Shown: positions 47,345 to 57,775, counted from the first letter of the stretch. The stretch: 64,000 nt of DNA from Magnolia sinica (GCF_029962835.1 NC_080582.1:76318177-76382176); one strand, 5' to 3'. Numbers and translations: made by a program. The notes: a model not told the origin generated them from the sequence alone.

Positions 47345-48890
47345 AAGAAGAAGAATAAATTAAGTGTAACTTTCCTAAGTTAATAAATAACTAATTTTAC
47401 ATATTTAAAATATATTTGAGAGAAATAAAATCAATTAAACAATGAATGAAATAACAAGTGATTGAATCTTTCAATTTGGGAGAGCTTTAACTAAAACCAT
47501 CACACATCTACACACTTGGCAGGCAATGGGTCATTCAACTGTTATTTCGGAGATCCAAGGTAAAATCTTTCAACTTGGGAGATTTCATGAAGCATCATCC
47601 ATGGTGAGATGCATGATATCAATATGTTGGACCATTTACCTAGGCCATTCAACTGTTAAAATATCACATATCCAACTTCTTAAGTAAATAAACTACGTTT
47701 ATAAAACGAACAAAGTAATAAACTCTGTCCAAAATTAAAAGTAAATAAACCTAACATGCACATACAGACAAATAAAACTTTCATACATTCAATAACCTCT
47801 ATATGATGAATGCCTTTGTAGCGTATTACGGGGATGAACCTTATCCGTAATAGTAACCCCCTCCTCCACCTCCACCTCCACCTTCGTCGCCAGAATCATC
47901 ATTTGGTTCTCTTTTTACGGCTTCAACTACACTCAAACTCTAGGCCAACTCCGAGCTGTAGGTGTCTAAAAGATGATCGTTTACCTCTGCTGAATCAGAT
48001 GGTGGAGATGTCTTCCCATCGTCCTCATCATAGATTTAATAAGTTTTTTCAGTCATTTTTTATGGTCCGATTTGTACGAGATTCTCAACCGCCTATAAAA
48101 TGTTGCGAGACTTTTAAGAAACTTTTATAATTTACTTGTGCCTCATTCAGCATTATGTTGTCTCGGAAGGTGTGGATGTTATTGTCTGGTCATGGATGTC
48201 ATTTTCAAACTTTCTTTTACGGTCTCTTTATAATCTTGTTCTTCTTGTTCTCTTAAAATTCTCTCTTATTCTTCTTCTCTACTAACTGTGGAGGGCTTGG
48301 AGGTAATTTCTCTACTCAACCCTTCTTCATTTATAATAAGCTTACTTATATATATTTTGTGGCTGGTTGTATTGGTTGTAATTGTAGGGGGATGATTGTA
48401 GAAAGTCTTTGTATTTGAGTCGAGAATGACTCGAAATAAATCCCGAATTTCCTGAGGAGCTTTACTACATGGTACAACGTCTCCTCCCCGACAAGCTAAA
48501 TGTAATTTCAGCCGATTTGTTTTGTTTACAAATTATTTTCTACACAACTTATATTATAACTTTATCTTTCCATCTTGAGAGTAGAGTTGGACTCCATAAT
48601 CCCAAATATCAGTTGATGCATCATCTTTCGATGACATATCTACAAGTATATATTTTAAAAGAAAAATATCTAGTTAGATTAAGGCAATATTAAAAAAATA
48701 TATATCTAGTGATGAATGAACGCAGTTAGTTAACCATATAACATGAGATTTAAGCAACATTAACTAATTGAATAGTACAAATGAAAATAGAGAAATATCC
48801 ATCCACCCATAAAATATTACAATTTAAGCCATAAAAAAATAATTACAAATATCATGTTGTAACTTGTAAGCAAATGCAAGAGAAATAGAA
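47345..48890. other. AT-rich DNA, no coding signal
   Basis: A (GAA)n run lies at 47338-47358. A CCA/CCT-rich stretch near 47865-47890 gives chance frames. It is possibly the 3' part of the decayed hAT element. Confidence 0.3.
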
Positions 48891-48899
48891 GACAATATC

Positions 48900-50171
48900 T
48901 TATCCTACAGGAACTGTCTCAACTTGCTTGTCACTCTCCTCTTCATCGAACTCCTCATCAACAGAGTTTCCTTTCCCTTAGATTGGACACAGTTAATCCC
49001 GTGCACAAATGAGCGCTTCAACCGATTCTGGTGTAAGTGAGCTTTGATACTTGTTCAGGACCATACTCCTCATACTAAAAGCAGATTCTGAAGCCACAGT
49101 TGAAATTGGAATTAATAAATCATGTCATTAACGATAGCACAGGGTATCGTGAATCATGAGATTTCATCTTCCACCAGTCCAAAACATCAAATTCATCGCA
49201 TTTGTATTTTACAAGTAGCTCATTGAGATAGTTTTCAAGTTTTGATTGGGGTGTCTGCATTTGAGTCTCATTTTATGCCATGAAATACATGAAATCATCG
49301 ATCGTTTCTTCTCGCTATTCATCAACAACAGAACTAGAACCCACTTAAGGAGTTTTGTCTTTTGCAGCACACACATGAAAATTATACAAATCATAGACTG
49401 CACCATGAATCTTATTGACTTCAGGGGCACTCTTCTCACTATACAACCATGATCATCTTGTATCGAGGATCAAGAACGACTGCAATGACCATTACCAGAC
49501 TACGCTCAGACCAATACTTATCAAAATTTAACTGCATACGCATGATCATTAATTGTAAAAAGTCTGGTCCACTACAGCTTTTGTATAAGACATCTTTTAC
49601 CTGTCAAAGTTCTGGCAGAAATATATTTGTTGTTAGATACTTGCTTCTTAAAAAAAATTCCGTTGTGTCGTAAAAAACTGAAAGGAACCTGCGAACTAAT
49701 TCAATTCTTGACCAGTTATCTTCAGAAGGCAACCAACGATACGCACTATTACGCTCCGCATAGTGAGAGAATGCATTTCTCAAAGCTATCGCTAAATCCA
49801 ACATTTCAAAAGTTGAATTTCAACTTGTCATGACATCCAGTTTTATCGTTCTCTTAGATGACAAATTCAACCGCTTCACGATCTTATTCCATGTATATAA
49901 TTGTGAAGGTGACCCCCCGTATGTACTTTACATTCTCTCTTATGTTCTCAATCATTGGCTCAATTGTTTTAAGGTGATCTTGTAAAATCAAGTTTAGGAT
50001 GTGAGCATAACACCTAATATAAAATATCTTTCCACCAAAATACAAGTCACCAGTTGCCCTAAACCGATTCCGCAAATCCGACAACATCTCTCTATGTCTC
50101 TCCAGATAAGTTGATCTTCCATTACATTCCGATGCCAAATATCTAAACAATGTGAAGATATTTGACATTAG
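48900..50171 (-). pseudogene. hAT transposase (BED-finger/RICESLEEPER-like), C-terminal half, broken
   Basis: On the minus strand, in order: 'GGKIFYIRCYAHILNLILQDHLK' (cf. the RCxAHxLNL block), 'IENIRENVKYIRG', 'AFSHYAERNSAYRWLPSEDNW', 'FLSVFYDTTEFF.RSKYLTTNIFLPEL', then 'VLDWWK', 'RYPVLSLM', and the dimerisation-domain block [10 protein letters not shown] with '[14 protein letters not shown]'. An acidic tail ends at the TAA at 48900-48902. Frameshifts occur between blocks, one being just before the '[13 protein letters not shown]' block (near 49125). The N-terminal zinc finger is not recognisable. hAT transposases cut and paste DNA with 8-bp target duplications. This may be the relic of the enzyme that mobilised the TAGAGGTG elements in the window, but that link is unproven. 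Confidence 0.8.
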
Positions 50172-50290
50172 AAATGAAAAGGAAGAAACATATCCAGAGA
50201 GAAATGAGGAGATGAGCGCAGATCAGGTATGAACATTTAAATAGGTTATATGAAAGCATACTATCCATCTAACCTTGAACTGTCCAAAAT
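50105..50290 (-). repeat. Tandem duplication within the hAT region, unit 1
   Basis: 'gttacattccgatgcaaaatatctaa.caatgtgaagatatttgacattagaaatgaaaagga' and the following 100+ bp recur at 50514-50720. The two units differ by point changes, and later insertions interrupt unit 2. Confidence 0.75.
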
Positions 50291-50488
50291 GGGATAATTT
50301 AAGCGATTTCTATGCCACTAAAAATACACTATATCTATGTATGGCCACATATAAATCCTCAAATATACAACTAATTATCTAACTCACAAGTCACAACAAT
50401 AAGCTAAATTAGTTGCCTATCAAAGGTTGGATAGATTGTAATACTTTCATATTCTCATTTAAACACCCATGTCGAAAATTCGACAGCA

Positions 50489-50720
50489 TCTCCCCATGTC
50501 TCTCCAGATAAGTTGATATTCTGTTACATTCCGATGCAAAATATCTAAGCAATGTGAAGATATTTGACATTAGAAATGAAAAGGAATAAACATATCCAGA
50601 GAGAAATGAGGAGAAGAAGCGGAGATCAGGCATGAACATTTAAATAGGTTATATGAAAGCATACTATCCATCTAATCTTAAACTGTCCACAATTAGATAA
50701 TTTGAGCGATTTCTATGCCA
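50489..50720 (-). repeat. Tandem duplication within the hAT region, unit 2
   Basis: Second copy of the 50105 unit. Downstream it is interrupted by a SINE (50763) and then by a hAT element (50963), after which the sequence seen at 50380 ('cacaagtcacaa.aataagcta') resumes near 51563. Confidence 0.75.
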
Positions 50721-50762
50721 CAAAAACACGTCTATGTATTTTATTTTTATTTTGGTTAGCTT

Positions 50763-50885
50763 GTTAATACAGCCCACTATCAGTGAATACTCCACTGTTA
50801 GCCACCCCCACTAGGGAATCAATACCAAGACCTCAGTGTTGAAATGAGGTATCTTTACTTAGTCTACCACTTGAGCCATAGATCA
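50763..50885 (-). mobile_element. tRNA-derived SINE, reverse orientation
   Basis: On the minus strand there is an A-box TGGCTCAAGTGGTAGA, a B-box-like GGTATTGATTCCC, and a T/A-rich 3' side. It sits within the second tandem unit, which is intact across the same position in unit 1. Confidence 0.6.
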
Positions 50886-50962
50886 GAGTGTACACTATAT
50901 TTATGTATGGCCACATAGAAATCATCAAATGGGCAACTAATTATCTAACTCACAATCACAAC

Positions 50963-51552
50963 TAGGGGTGTACATTGAATTGAACCAAGTCGAGCTAGCC
51001 TCAGCTCGACTCGGCTCGGCCACTAGCTAACCTCAACTCGAATCGGCTCGGTCCTCGAGCCTGACTGGCCAGGTCGGCTCGGTTCGATCAGCAACTTGGG
51101 CCAATTCGAGCCGAGTTCGCCATTTCAAAATTTTCACAAACACCTAGACTGCACCTTCAAAATCTCACTGTATTTGAGACAGCAGTAATGACTTTACAGG
51201 TATTTTATCAAACACCTTCTAAGCAACACAAAAATCAAGAAAAAAAAGGGTGTTGGTTTTATATACATACATTCCTTGCCACCAGCCACACTTCTTTGAG
51301 TCATTTCATCAAACACTTAGTGAGCAACATCAATATCAAAGTAACTTAGTCATCGAACTGGTTCGATTCGAGTTCGATTCAAGCTGGGTTCGATCCGAGT
51401 CGAGTCGAGCTGGGGGCCAACTTGAACTCATTTTCGAGCTCAAAAAATCAGCTCAACTAGGCTCGAACTCAGCTTCGAATCGAGTTGAATCGAGCTTTTT
51501 CGAGTCGAGTTGAGCGAGCAAACCGAGCTAGCTCGGTTTGTGTACACCTCTA
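50963..51552. mobile_element. hAT non-autonomous element with perfect 8-bp duplication
   Basis: It starts TAGGGGTGTACATTGAATTG and ends 'gtgtacacctcta'. ATCACAAC flanks both sides (50955-50962 and 51553-51560). The full family layout is present, with 'catcaaacactta.tgagcaacatcaatatcaaagtaac' in the middle and GAGCTCGA-rich arms. This is the cleanest 590-bp reference copy. Confidence 0.85.
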
Positions 51553-51838
51553 ATCACAACTCACAAGTCACAATAATAAGCTAAGCAAAAAAAAAAAAAA
51601 GAAGCAATGTAATACATATTAAGCTAACTATATAATGCACAAAAATAAGATAAAGCAAAAAAACAATGTAATACAATTATACAAACATATTAAACATATT
51701 AAGCTAACCAGTAACTACCTAATGCACAATGAGAACTAAGAAGTTAAGCAATATGCAATGTAAATGGTAATTCCAAAAAATTAACTACTAATTGTTTAAT
51801 TCAAAATTTTAAATAAATTAAACACTTTTGCAATTTAT

Positions 51839-52165
51839 GAATTAGGTTTTAGGGTTATGGTTAGTGTTAGGGTTAGGGTTAAGGGTTTAGGGTTAAGGAG
51901 GGTTAGGGTTTAGTGTTTAGGGTTAGGGTTAGTGTTAGGGTTAGGGAGGGTTAGGGTTTAGGGTTTAAGGTTAGGGTTAGGGTTAGGGTTAGGTTTAAGG
52001 TTTAGGGTTTAGGGTTACGGTTAGGTTTAAGGTTTAGGGTTTGGGTTAGGATTTAGGTGTAGGGTTAGGGTATGGTTTTAAGGTTAGGGTAGAATTTTGG
52101 ATTAGGGTTAGGGTAGGATTTATGTTAGGATTTGGGCTTAGGGTTGGGGGTTTGGGGTATAGGGT
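51839..52165 (+). repeat. Interstitial telomere-like repeat, (TTTAGGG)/(TTAGGG) variants
   Basis: About 330 bp of TTAGGG, TTTAGGG, GTTAGGG and related degenerate units run in one direction and grade into diverged 'ggtttagg' words. It lies within the putative hAT region, far from any window end, so it is an interstitial array. Confidence 0.85.
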
Positions 52166-52169
52166 TAGG

Positions 52170-52575
52170 ATTTGCTCGGCCGGACCACCAGCGAGACAGG
52201 GCGGGACGCTGCAGCCGAGCCAATGAAGTCCCGAGATCGGCTAGACCACTAGCGAGCTAGGGCGGGATCCACCATGAAGGACGGTCCACCAGCGAGGTAA
52301 AGCCAGGGCGGGCCACCAGTTGCAGCCGAGACAACGAGGTCCCGAGATCGGCCGGACCACTAGCGAGCCAAGGTAGGACTCACCATGAAGTGTGTTCCAC
52401 CAGCGAGCCAGGGCGAGACCCGTCGATGAGGTGCGGTCCACCATGTCTTGTTCAGTAGCTAATCTGTGTCCGTCCTGATCCAGGGCAGGCCACGGCGGAG
52501 GTCTCGAGCCGGGGCGGGCCACTAGCGGCCTGCACGGCTGCACCCGAGGTCCCGAGCCATGGCGAGCCACCGGTG
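52170..52575 (+). repeat. GC-rich minisatellite adjacent to the telomere-like tract
   Basis: Imperfect units combine 'cggccggaccaccagcgag', 'cagggcggga(c/t)' and 'caccatgaag..cggtccaccagcgag', repeated several times. Composition differs sharply from the AT-rich surroundings. The minus-strand 109-codon frame is a by-product. Confidence 0.6.
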
Positions 52576-53039
52576 GCCTGCACCTGATGAATGGAGCTCG
52601 AAAAAATACATAAAAAAGGTATAAAATTAACCTACCTGATGAATGGACGATGATGACCGGTGAAGATAGGGTGTTGGGCTGCTGACTGGCCTGGATTCCG
52701 ATTGGGTTCGGTGCGGCGTCATCTTGTGTAGGGTTAGGGTTCAGATAGATGAAGGGTAAAGGTAATAATAAAAAATAAATTTTGATTTTATAGTACCTAA
52801 TTCCAGTCCAAATCGGGTTTTGGATCGGATCGAATCCGACCGGATCGGATTTTGGATTGAGTCGGATCGAGTTGCTACGTGACCCGAACTCGACTCGGTC
52901 GGGATTCGGATCTGGGTGGGTCTACTCAATCCGAACCCGACTTTGGCATTCGGTTCGGGTCGAGTCGGATCCAACTGATTCAGTCGAGTTGGGTACGTCG
53001 GTTCAGTCGAGTTGGGTTCTACCCACCTCTACACGAAAG

Positions 53040-53527
53040 GGACGTGGATTGCATCCTGCCCCCGCCCGTCTCAGCTAGAAGCAGGCAGGAGCTTTGAGTG
53101 GCCACCGTGATGTATAGGTTTTATCCACACCATCCATCTATTTTTTTATCATTTTAGGACATAACGCCAAAAATGAGTAAAATACAAGATACAGGTGGAC
53201 CACACAAAGGGGATTAAAACTGTTACCGTGGATCGAGCGAATGTTTGTCTTTTCTCTTCATCCAGTTCCATGTAACTTTATGAATAGTTTGGATAGAAAA
53301 TAAACATCACGGTGGGCCCTCGAAAAGTTTCAAATGGTGATAATCATTATAACCGGTTCTTCCTGTGGTGTGGTCCACCTGAGATTTGGATGTGCCTCAG
53401 TTTCGGGATAATATCTGAAATAATACGTAAAAACGGATGGACGGTGTGGATAAAACCCATACATCACGGTGGCCACTCAAAGCTCCTGGCCGTTTGTAGC
53501 TGGAAAGGAGTAGGACAATCCGCGTTC
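53040..53527. mobile_element. Foldback Mutator-like MITE
   Basis: The ends GGACGTGGATTGCATCC and (reversed) GAACGCGGATTGTCC pair. So do 'ggcaggagctttgagtggccaccgtgatg' and its mirror at the right. The flanking 9-mers ACACGAAAG and ATATGGAAG agree at only 6/9, with all differences being transitions, so the duplication is doubtful. The right end coincides with the start of a duplicated segment. Confidence 0.72.
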
Positions 53528-53775
53528 ATATGGAAGAGATCGTAACCATTCATTCTGCAACTGTGATGATAGAGCCGCATACCGAAAATTACACTTTCTG
53601 ATTCTCCCACCACTTTATCGGATGGCATACAAACGAAAACAAAGAGATAAAAATCACTAACGGCTTATTTATTATCTGGATAAATAGTTCGATCAAAGAA
53701 AATAAAAATGGTTAATGGCCAATCAGTGATAGATACTACGGGATGTACGGTTAGGATCATCACAAAAATTGCACC
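53528..53775 (+). repeat. Duplicated segment, copy 1
   Basis: 'atatggaagagatcg.aaccattcattct' through 'ggccaatcagtgatagatac...gatgtacggttaggatcatca' matches 58876-59100 in the same orientation. No coding capacity. Confidence 0.65.
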
Positions 53776-53877
53776 AAAAAGATAATAATAACCATTTGAT
53801 TTTTCCTACGAATTTGGATCACTTGCTATTTTACTTTTAATCCAATTTATGGTCATTAATTGGATGGTAAAGATTGC

Positions 53878-54437
53878 GGACACGGATTAGCTACTTACAT
53901 GTTGAGTAGCGAGACTCGGTACTGAAGTGACGTCACTAAGTTTTGTGGGCCCTATGATGATGTATTCTTTGTATCCACTCCGTCCATCCATTTGGAGACA
54001 TCATTTTAGGAAACTAATACAAGAATGAGTCTAATCCAAATCGCCAGTGGACCACACCACAGAAAAGAGTGGGGAGAGTGACGCCCACCATTAAAAACTT
54101 CTAAGGCCTATAAAAGGTTTCGATCAAGCTGATACTTGTGTTTTACCTTCTTTCATGTCTGTGTTAACTTGTGAACAGTTTAGATTTCAAATAAACATCA
54201 TGGTGGGCCTTAGGAAGGTTTCAACGGTGGGAATCACTCTCCCCACTGTTTTTTGTGGTGGCGTCTATTAAAGCTTTAGATCTGCCTCATTCTTTGAATG
54301 ATGCCCTAAAATAATATATCCTAATAGATGGACGGTATGGATACAATACATACATTATAATGGGCCCCACATAACTTGGTGACGTCACTTCGGTAGCAAG
54401 TCTCGCTACACAACCTGTCAGTAGCCAATCCGCGTCC
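53878..54437. mobile_element. Foldback Mutator-like MITE, reference copy with perfect 9-bp duplication
   Basis: 560 bp. The left end GGACACGGATTAGCTACT and the right end (reversed) GGACGCGGATTGGCTACT pair. The pairing continues through 'tagcgagactcggtactgaagtgacgtcac' and the GTGGGCCC core into the inner 'agtggaccacaccacagaaa' arm. AAAGATTGC flanks both sides (53869-53877 and 54438-54446). Almost the entire element is one long inverted repeat with a short central spacer, and it carries no coding sequence. Confidence 0.92.
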
Positions 54438-54464
54438 AAAGATTGCTTGGTGGCGTGATTTTAG

Positions 54465-54872
54465 AGACAGCGGATTGAGTCGCTACTTGAGTAAACTCCG
54501 TGGGGCCCATCATCATGTATGTATCTTATCTACTCCATCCATTCATGTTTCCTTGTCATCTCGAAGCATGAGCCCAATTTTGAAGTAAATCCAAATTTCA
54601 AGTAGACCACACAAGAGGAAATAGTGGGAATTAAATGTCCATCGTTGACAACTTCTTAGAGCGCTCTGTGACCTTATGAACGGGTTAGATGACAACTAAA
54701 CATCACTGCAGTCATTATCGCCATTGGTTCACGTGGTGTGGTCCACTTAAGTTCTGGATATGCTTCAATTTTGGATTCATGACCTCTGATAAGCTTATAA
54801 AATGGATGGACGGTGTGGATAAGACATATACATCACGTGTGGGCCCCAAAGAGTTTACTCAGCATTTGCTCT
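54465..54872. mobile_element. Foldback Mutator-like MITE with 8/9 duplication
   Basis: The left end AGACAGCGGATTGAGTCGCTACTTGAG and the shorter right end (reversed, AGAGCAAATGCTGAG) pair, the right terminus having lost about 10 bp. Flanks TGATTTTAG (54456-54464) and CGATTTTAG (54873-54881) differ at one base. It lies only 18 bp from the previous copy's right duplication. Confidence 0.82.
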
Positions 54873-54881
54873 CGATTTTAG

Positions 54882-55112
54882 TTGAATGGTCTGGATAACC
54901 ATGCGTCAGTGCCATATGTGAGGAGGGTGAGTCACCACCTTTTATGATCAAACCTAGGAACCTTTAGTACAAGTGTGGCCCACGCCGCAAGTGGACGGGC
55001 CTGATTTCTCACCAAGTGGTCTTCATGGTCGGGATTACCTTTTCGATGGCAAGTATGCATTCACATCTTGTGACCACACGTACCGGATTCTACGTGATCA
55101 TCTCACCAACCA
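54882..55112 (+). repeat. Duplicated segment, left part of filled copy
   Basis: It matches 46160-46400 ('gtgaggagggtgagtcaccacc', 'gtacaagtgtggcccac', 'gcattcacatcttgtgaccacacgt', 'gatcatctcaccaacca'). The homology resumes at 58808 beyond the giant foldback element. Confidence 0.65.
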
Positions 55113-55639
55113 TTTATATAGGAGAAATTTACGACTGTGCGACCCATCTACCCGATGAAGCCCACCTCATTTTACCTTACCAGAATAAGCCCCCAGCTGT
55201 ACGGTCGAAAATGCCCCAGCTTTTTCCTTCAGGCGGATCGGCTGGTGTTCGAAGACGAGCGCTGACGCTCCTCGAACTCCGAATTGTACGAACGGTTCAA
55301 AAGAAATCAAAATTACATGGCCCCACAGTTATGTATTTGTTATATCCACAACGTTCATCCATATTTCGAGATCATTTCGAGCATTATCAAAAAAAGAAAA
55401 AAAAATCATATCCAAAGATCAACCAGACCACACCACCGAGAGCAGCAGAAATTGATTTTCAGCGTTGAAACTTTTATAGAGCCCATCATAACATTTATTT
55501 TCCATCCAATCAATTCATAAGGCCACAAAGACACGGATGAAGAGGAAAAACAAAATTCATAATGATCCGGAGCTTCTGTAACCCTTAAAAGGGTTTCAAT
55601 GGTAGACCTGACATAATGGTTAACCCATTAGCTACGGTT

Positions 55640-55835
55640 AGACCTATGATTACAGATTATAACCATAGCTATAGATAGCCTAATCCGTAGCCATAGATGT
55701 CTATCTGGAATGGGCTCGCCGAACTAGCAGCCCCCGCACCAGTTGCTAGCCTGTCCGACGGCGCCACCCCCATCTGGTAGCACCTATAGCTACGGATTAT
55801 AACCATAGCCATAAACAGACTACCATCACAACAGT
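55640..55835. repeat. Short palindromic motifs 'CTACGGATTATAACCATAGC'
   Basis: The motif and its inverse occur around 55635-55700 and 55785-55825, and again at 58107-58135 ('tatggctacggttataatccgtagccatagg', itself a palindrome). They probably mark ends of a further small inverted-repeat element inside the giant foldback. Confidence 0.45.
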
Positions 55836-55969
55836 ATGTGCATTTATTTTTTACATGAAGAACTTTATCCTACCTACAATTTTCTCTAACACACACACAT
55901 ATATATATAAGCATATAAAAAAAAATTGTCTTTTCTATGCATTTCACAGGGGTCACGTCCCTGGAAGTA

Positions 55970-56460
55970 CATTGCGTATTGAGTAACTCAGTACCTTGGA
56001 CGTACTAAGTAAACTCTGTGGGGTCCACTGTGACTTAAGTATTTTATCCACTCCGTCCATCCATTTTACTATATAATTTTTAAGGCGTGAGACTAAAAAT
56101 GAAAATATTCAAAGTTCAAGTGGACCACACCATAGGAAATAGTGTAAATTGAACGTCTATAGTTGAAAATTTCTTAAGGGCTACAGAAGTTGAGCTTGTA
56201 TTTATTTTTTTCCTTTCATCCATATCCTTAGAAAGGCTTCAAAGGTGGAGATCATTATTACCACTATTTTCTGTGGTATGGTCCACTTGATCTTTGGATA
56301 TATTTAAATTTTAGTCTCAACCACTAAAATAAGCTGGAAAAATGAATGAACGATGTGGATAAACCACTCGTATTCACGGTGTACCCCACATAGTTTACTC
56401 AGTACGATAAGAGCGTACTGCGTAACTCATTGAAATCTAATTGCTACTTCCTATGCTCAG
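55970..56460. mobile_element. Foldback MITE inside the giant element
   Basis: The left arm 'attgagtaactcagtacc...actaagtaaactctgtggggtccac' mirrors the right arm 'taccccacatagtttactcagtac...gtactgcgtaactcat'. The inner arms 'caagtggaccacaccataggaaa' and 'tgtggtatggtccacttg' also pair. The exact ends are uncertain. Confidence 0.6.
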
Positions 56461-56650
56461 AGGCCGCGGATTAGGTACTGCCCCTCATCTGTTCGGATTT
56501 CGGGGTAGGCGGAGTTTATCCACACTGTCCATCCCCTTTTTTCATATAATTTTAGTTTATTATCACAAAAACTAGAGATATCCAATCCTTAAATAGACCA
56601 CACAATGGGGATTATATTCCTACCGTTGAAAAATTCATAAGAACTACGTA
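56459..56650. mobile_element. Left half of a foldback MITE, interrupted by the satellite
   Basis: The end-like 'gccgcggattaggtactgcccc' and the arms 'gagtttatccacactgtccatcccc' and 'aaatagaccacacaatgggga' are present, but no matching right half is found. The 136-bp satellite begins where the element centre would be. Confidence 0.5.
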
Positions 56651-56651
56651 A

Positions 56652-57775
56652 GTGGAAATGACCGTGAATCAACACGGAATCGTCGGGAATGACCGTGAAA
56701 TGCATGGAAATGACCGTGAAGTGAAGCGAATTGACCGTAAAATGTGTGAAAATGACCGTGAAGTGAAGGGAATTGACCGTGAAATGCATGAAAATGACCG
56801 TGAATCAACACGGAATCGCCAAGAATGACCGTGAAATGCATGAAAATGACCATGAAGTGAAGCGAATTGACCGTGAAATGCGAGGAAATGACCGTGAAGT
56901 GAAGGGAATTGACCGTGAAATGCGTGGAAATGACTGTGAATCAACACGGAATCGCGGGGAATGACCGTGAAATGCATGGAAATGACCATGAAGTGAAGTG
57001 AATTGACCGTGAAATGTGTGAAAATGACCGTGAAGTGAAGGGAATTGACCGTGAAATGCGTGGAAATGATCGTGAATCAACACGGAATCACCGGGAATGA
57101 CTGTGAAATGCATGGAAATGACCGTGAAGTGAAGCGAATTGACCGTGAAATGCGTGAAAATGACCGTGAAGTGAAGGGAATTAACCGTGAAATGCATTGA
57201 AATAACCATGAATCAACACGGAATCGCCGGGAATAACCGTGAAATGCATGGAAATGACCATGAAGTGAAGTGAATTGACCGTGAAATTCGTGGAAATGAC
57301 CGTGAAGTGAAGGGAATTGACCGTGAAATGCATGGAAATAACCGTGAATCAAAACGGAATCGCCGAGATTGACCGTGAAATGCATGGAATTGACCGTGAA
57401 GTGAAGGAAATTAACAATGAAATGCATGGAAATGACCGTGAATCAAAACAAAATCATCAGGATTGACCGTGAAATGCATGGAAATGACCGTGAAGTGAAG
57501 CGAATTGACCATGAAATGCATGGAAATGACCATGAAGTGAAGGGAATTGACCGTGAAATGCATGGAAATGACTATGAATCAAAACGAAATCGCCGGATTG
57601 ACCGTGAAATGCATGGAAATGATCGTGAAGTGTAGAAAAATGACCGTGAAATACATAAAAATGACCTTGAAAGTGAAGGGAATAGACCGTGAAATGCATG
57701 GAAATGACTGTGAATCAAAACGGAATCGCCGGGATTGACCGTGAAATGCATGGAATTGATCATGAAGTAAATGAA
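56652..57775 (+). repeat. Hierarchical satellite: 136-bp unit = five 21-bp subunits + one 31-bp subunit
   Basis: The anchor 'gaatcaa(c/a)acggaatcg' begins at 56666, 56802, 56938, 57074, 57210, 57346, 57440, 57576 and 57712. Spacings are 136 five times, 94 once, then 136 twice. Every subunit opens with TGACCGTGAA. The 21-bp types end 'atgcatggaaa' or 'gtgaagggaat', and the 31-bp type carries 'tcaacacggaatcgccggga'. The single 94-bp unit equals three 21-bp subunits plus the 31-bp one. The long open frames on both strands (up to 134 codons, 'HFTVNSLHF'-like) are by-products of the repeat. Confidence 0.95.

Larger units (their letters stand above)
47048..53031 (-). mobile_element. Candidate decayed autonomous hAT element
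   Basis: Both ends consist of 'tcgagtcgagtcggatcgag'-type words: the left part is 47048-47270 and the right part 52790-53031, ending 'gggttctacccacctcta'. The transposase remnant lies between, on the minus strand. The left end 'taagtgggtatcgag' resembles the right end reversed (TAGAGGTGGGTAG). The 8-bp flanks do not match, so this assembly into one element is inferred from layout only. It contains a nested 590-bp hAT, a SINE, a telomere-like tract and a GC-rich minisatellite. Confidence 0.35.

Noticed and set aside
51839..52165. Chromosome end
   Set aside because: The telomere-like tract is short, degenerate and has sequence continuing on both sides, so it is interstitial.
56652..57775. CRISPR-like array of short regular repeats
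   Set aside because: The 21-bp units are contiguous with no unique spacers, and the setting is a plant nuclear genome. It is a satellite.
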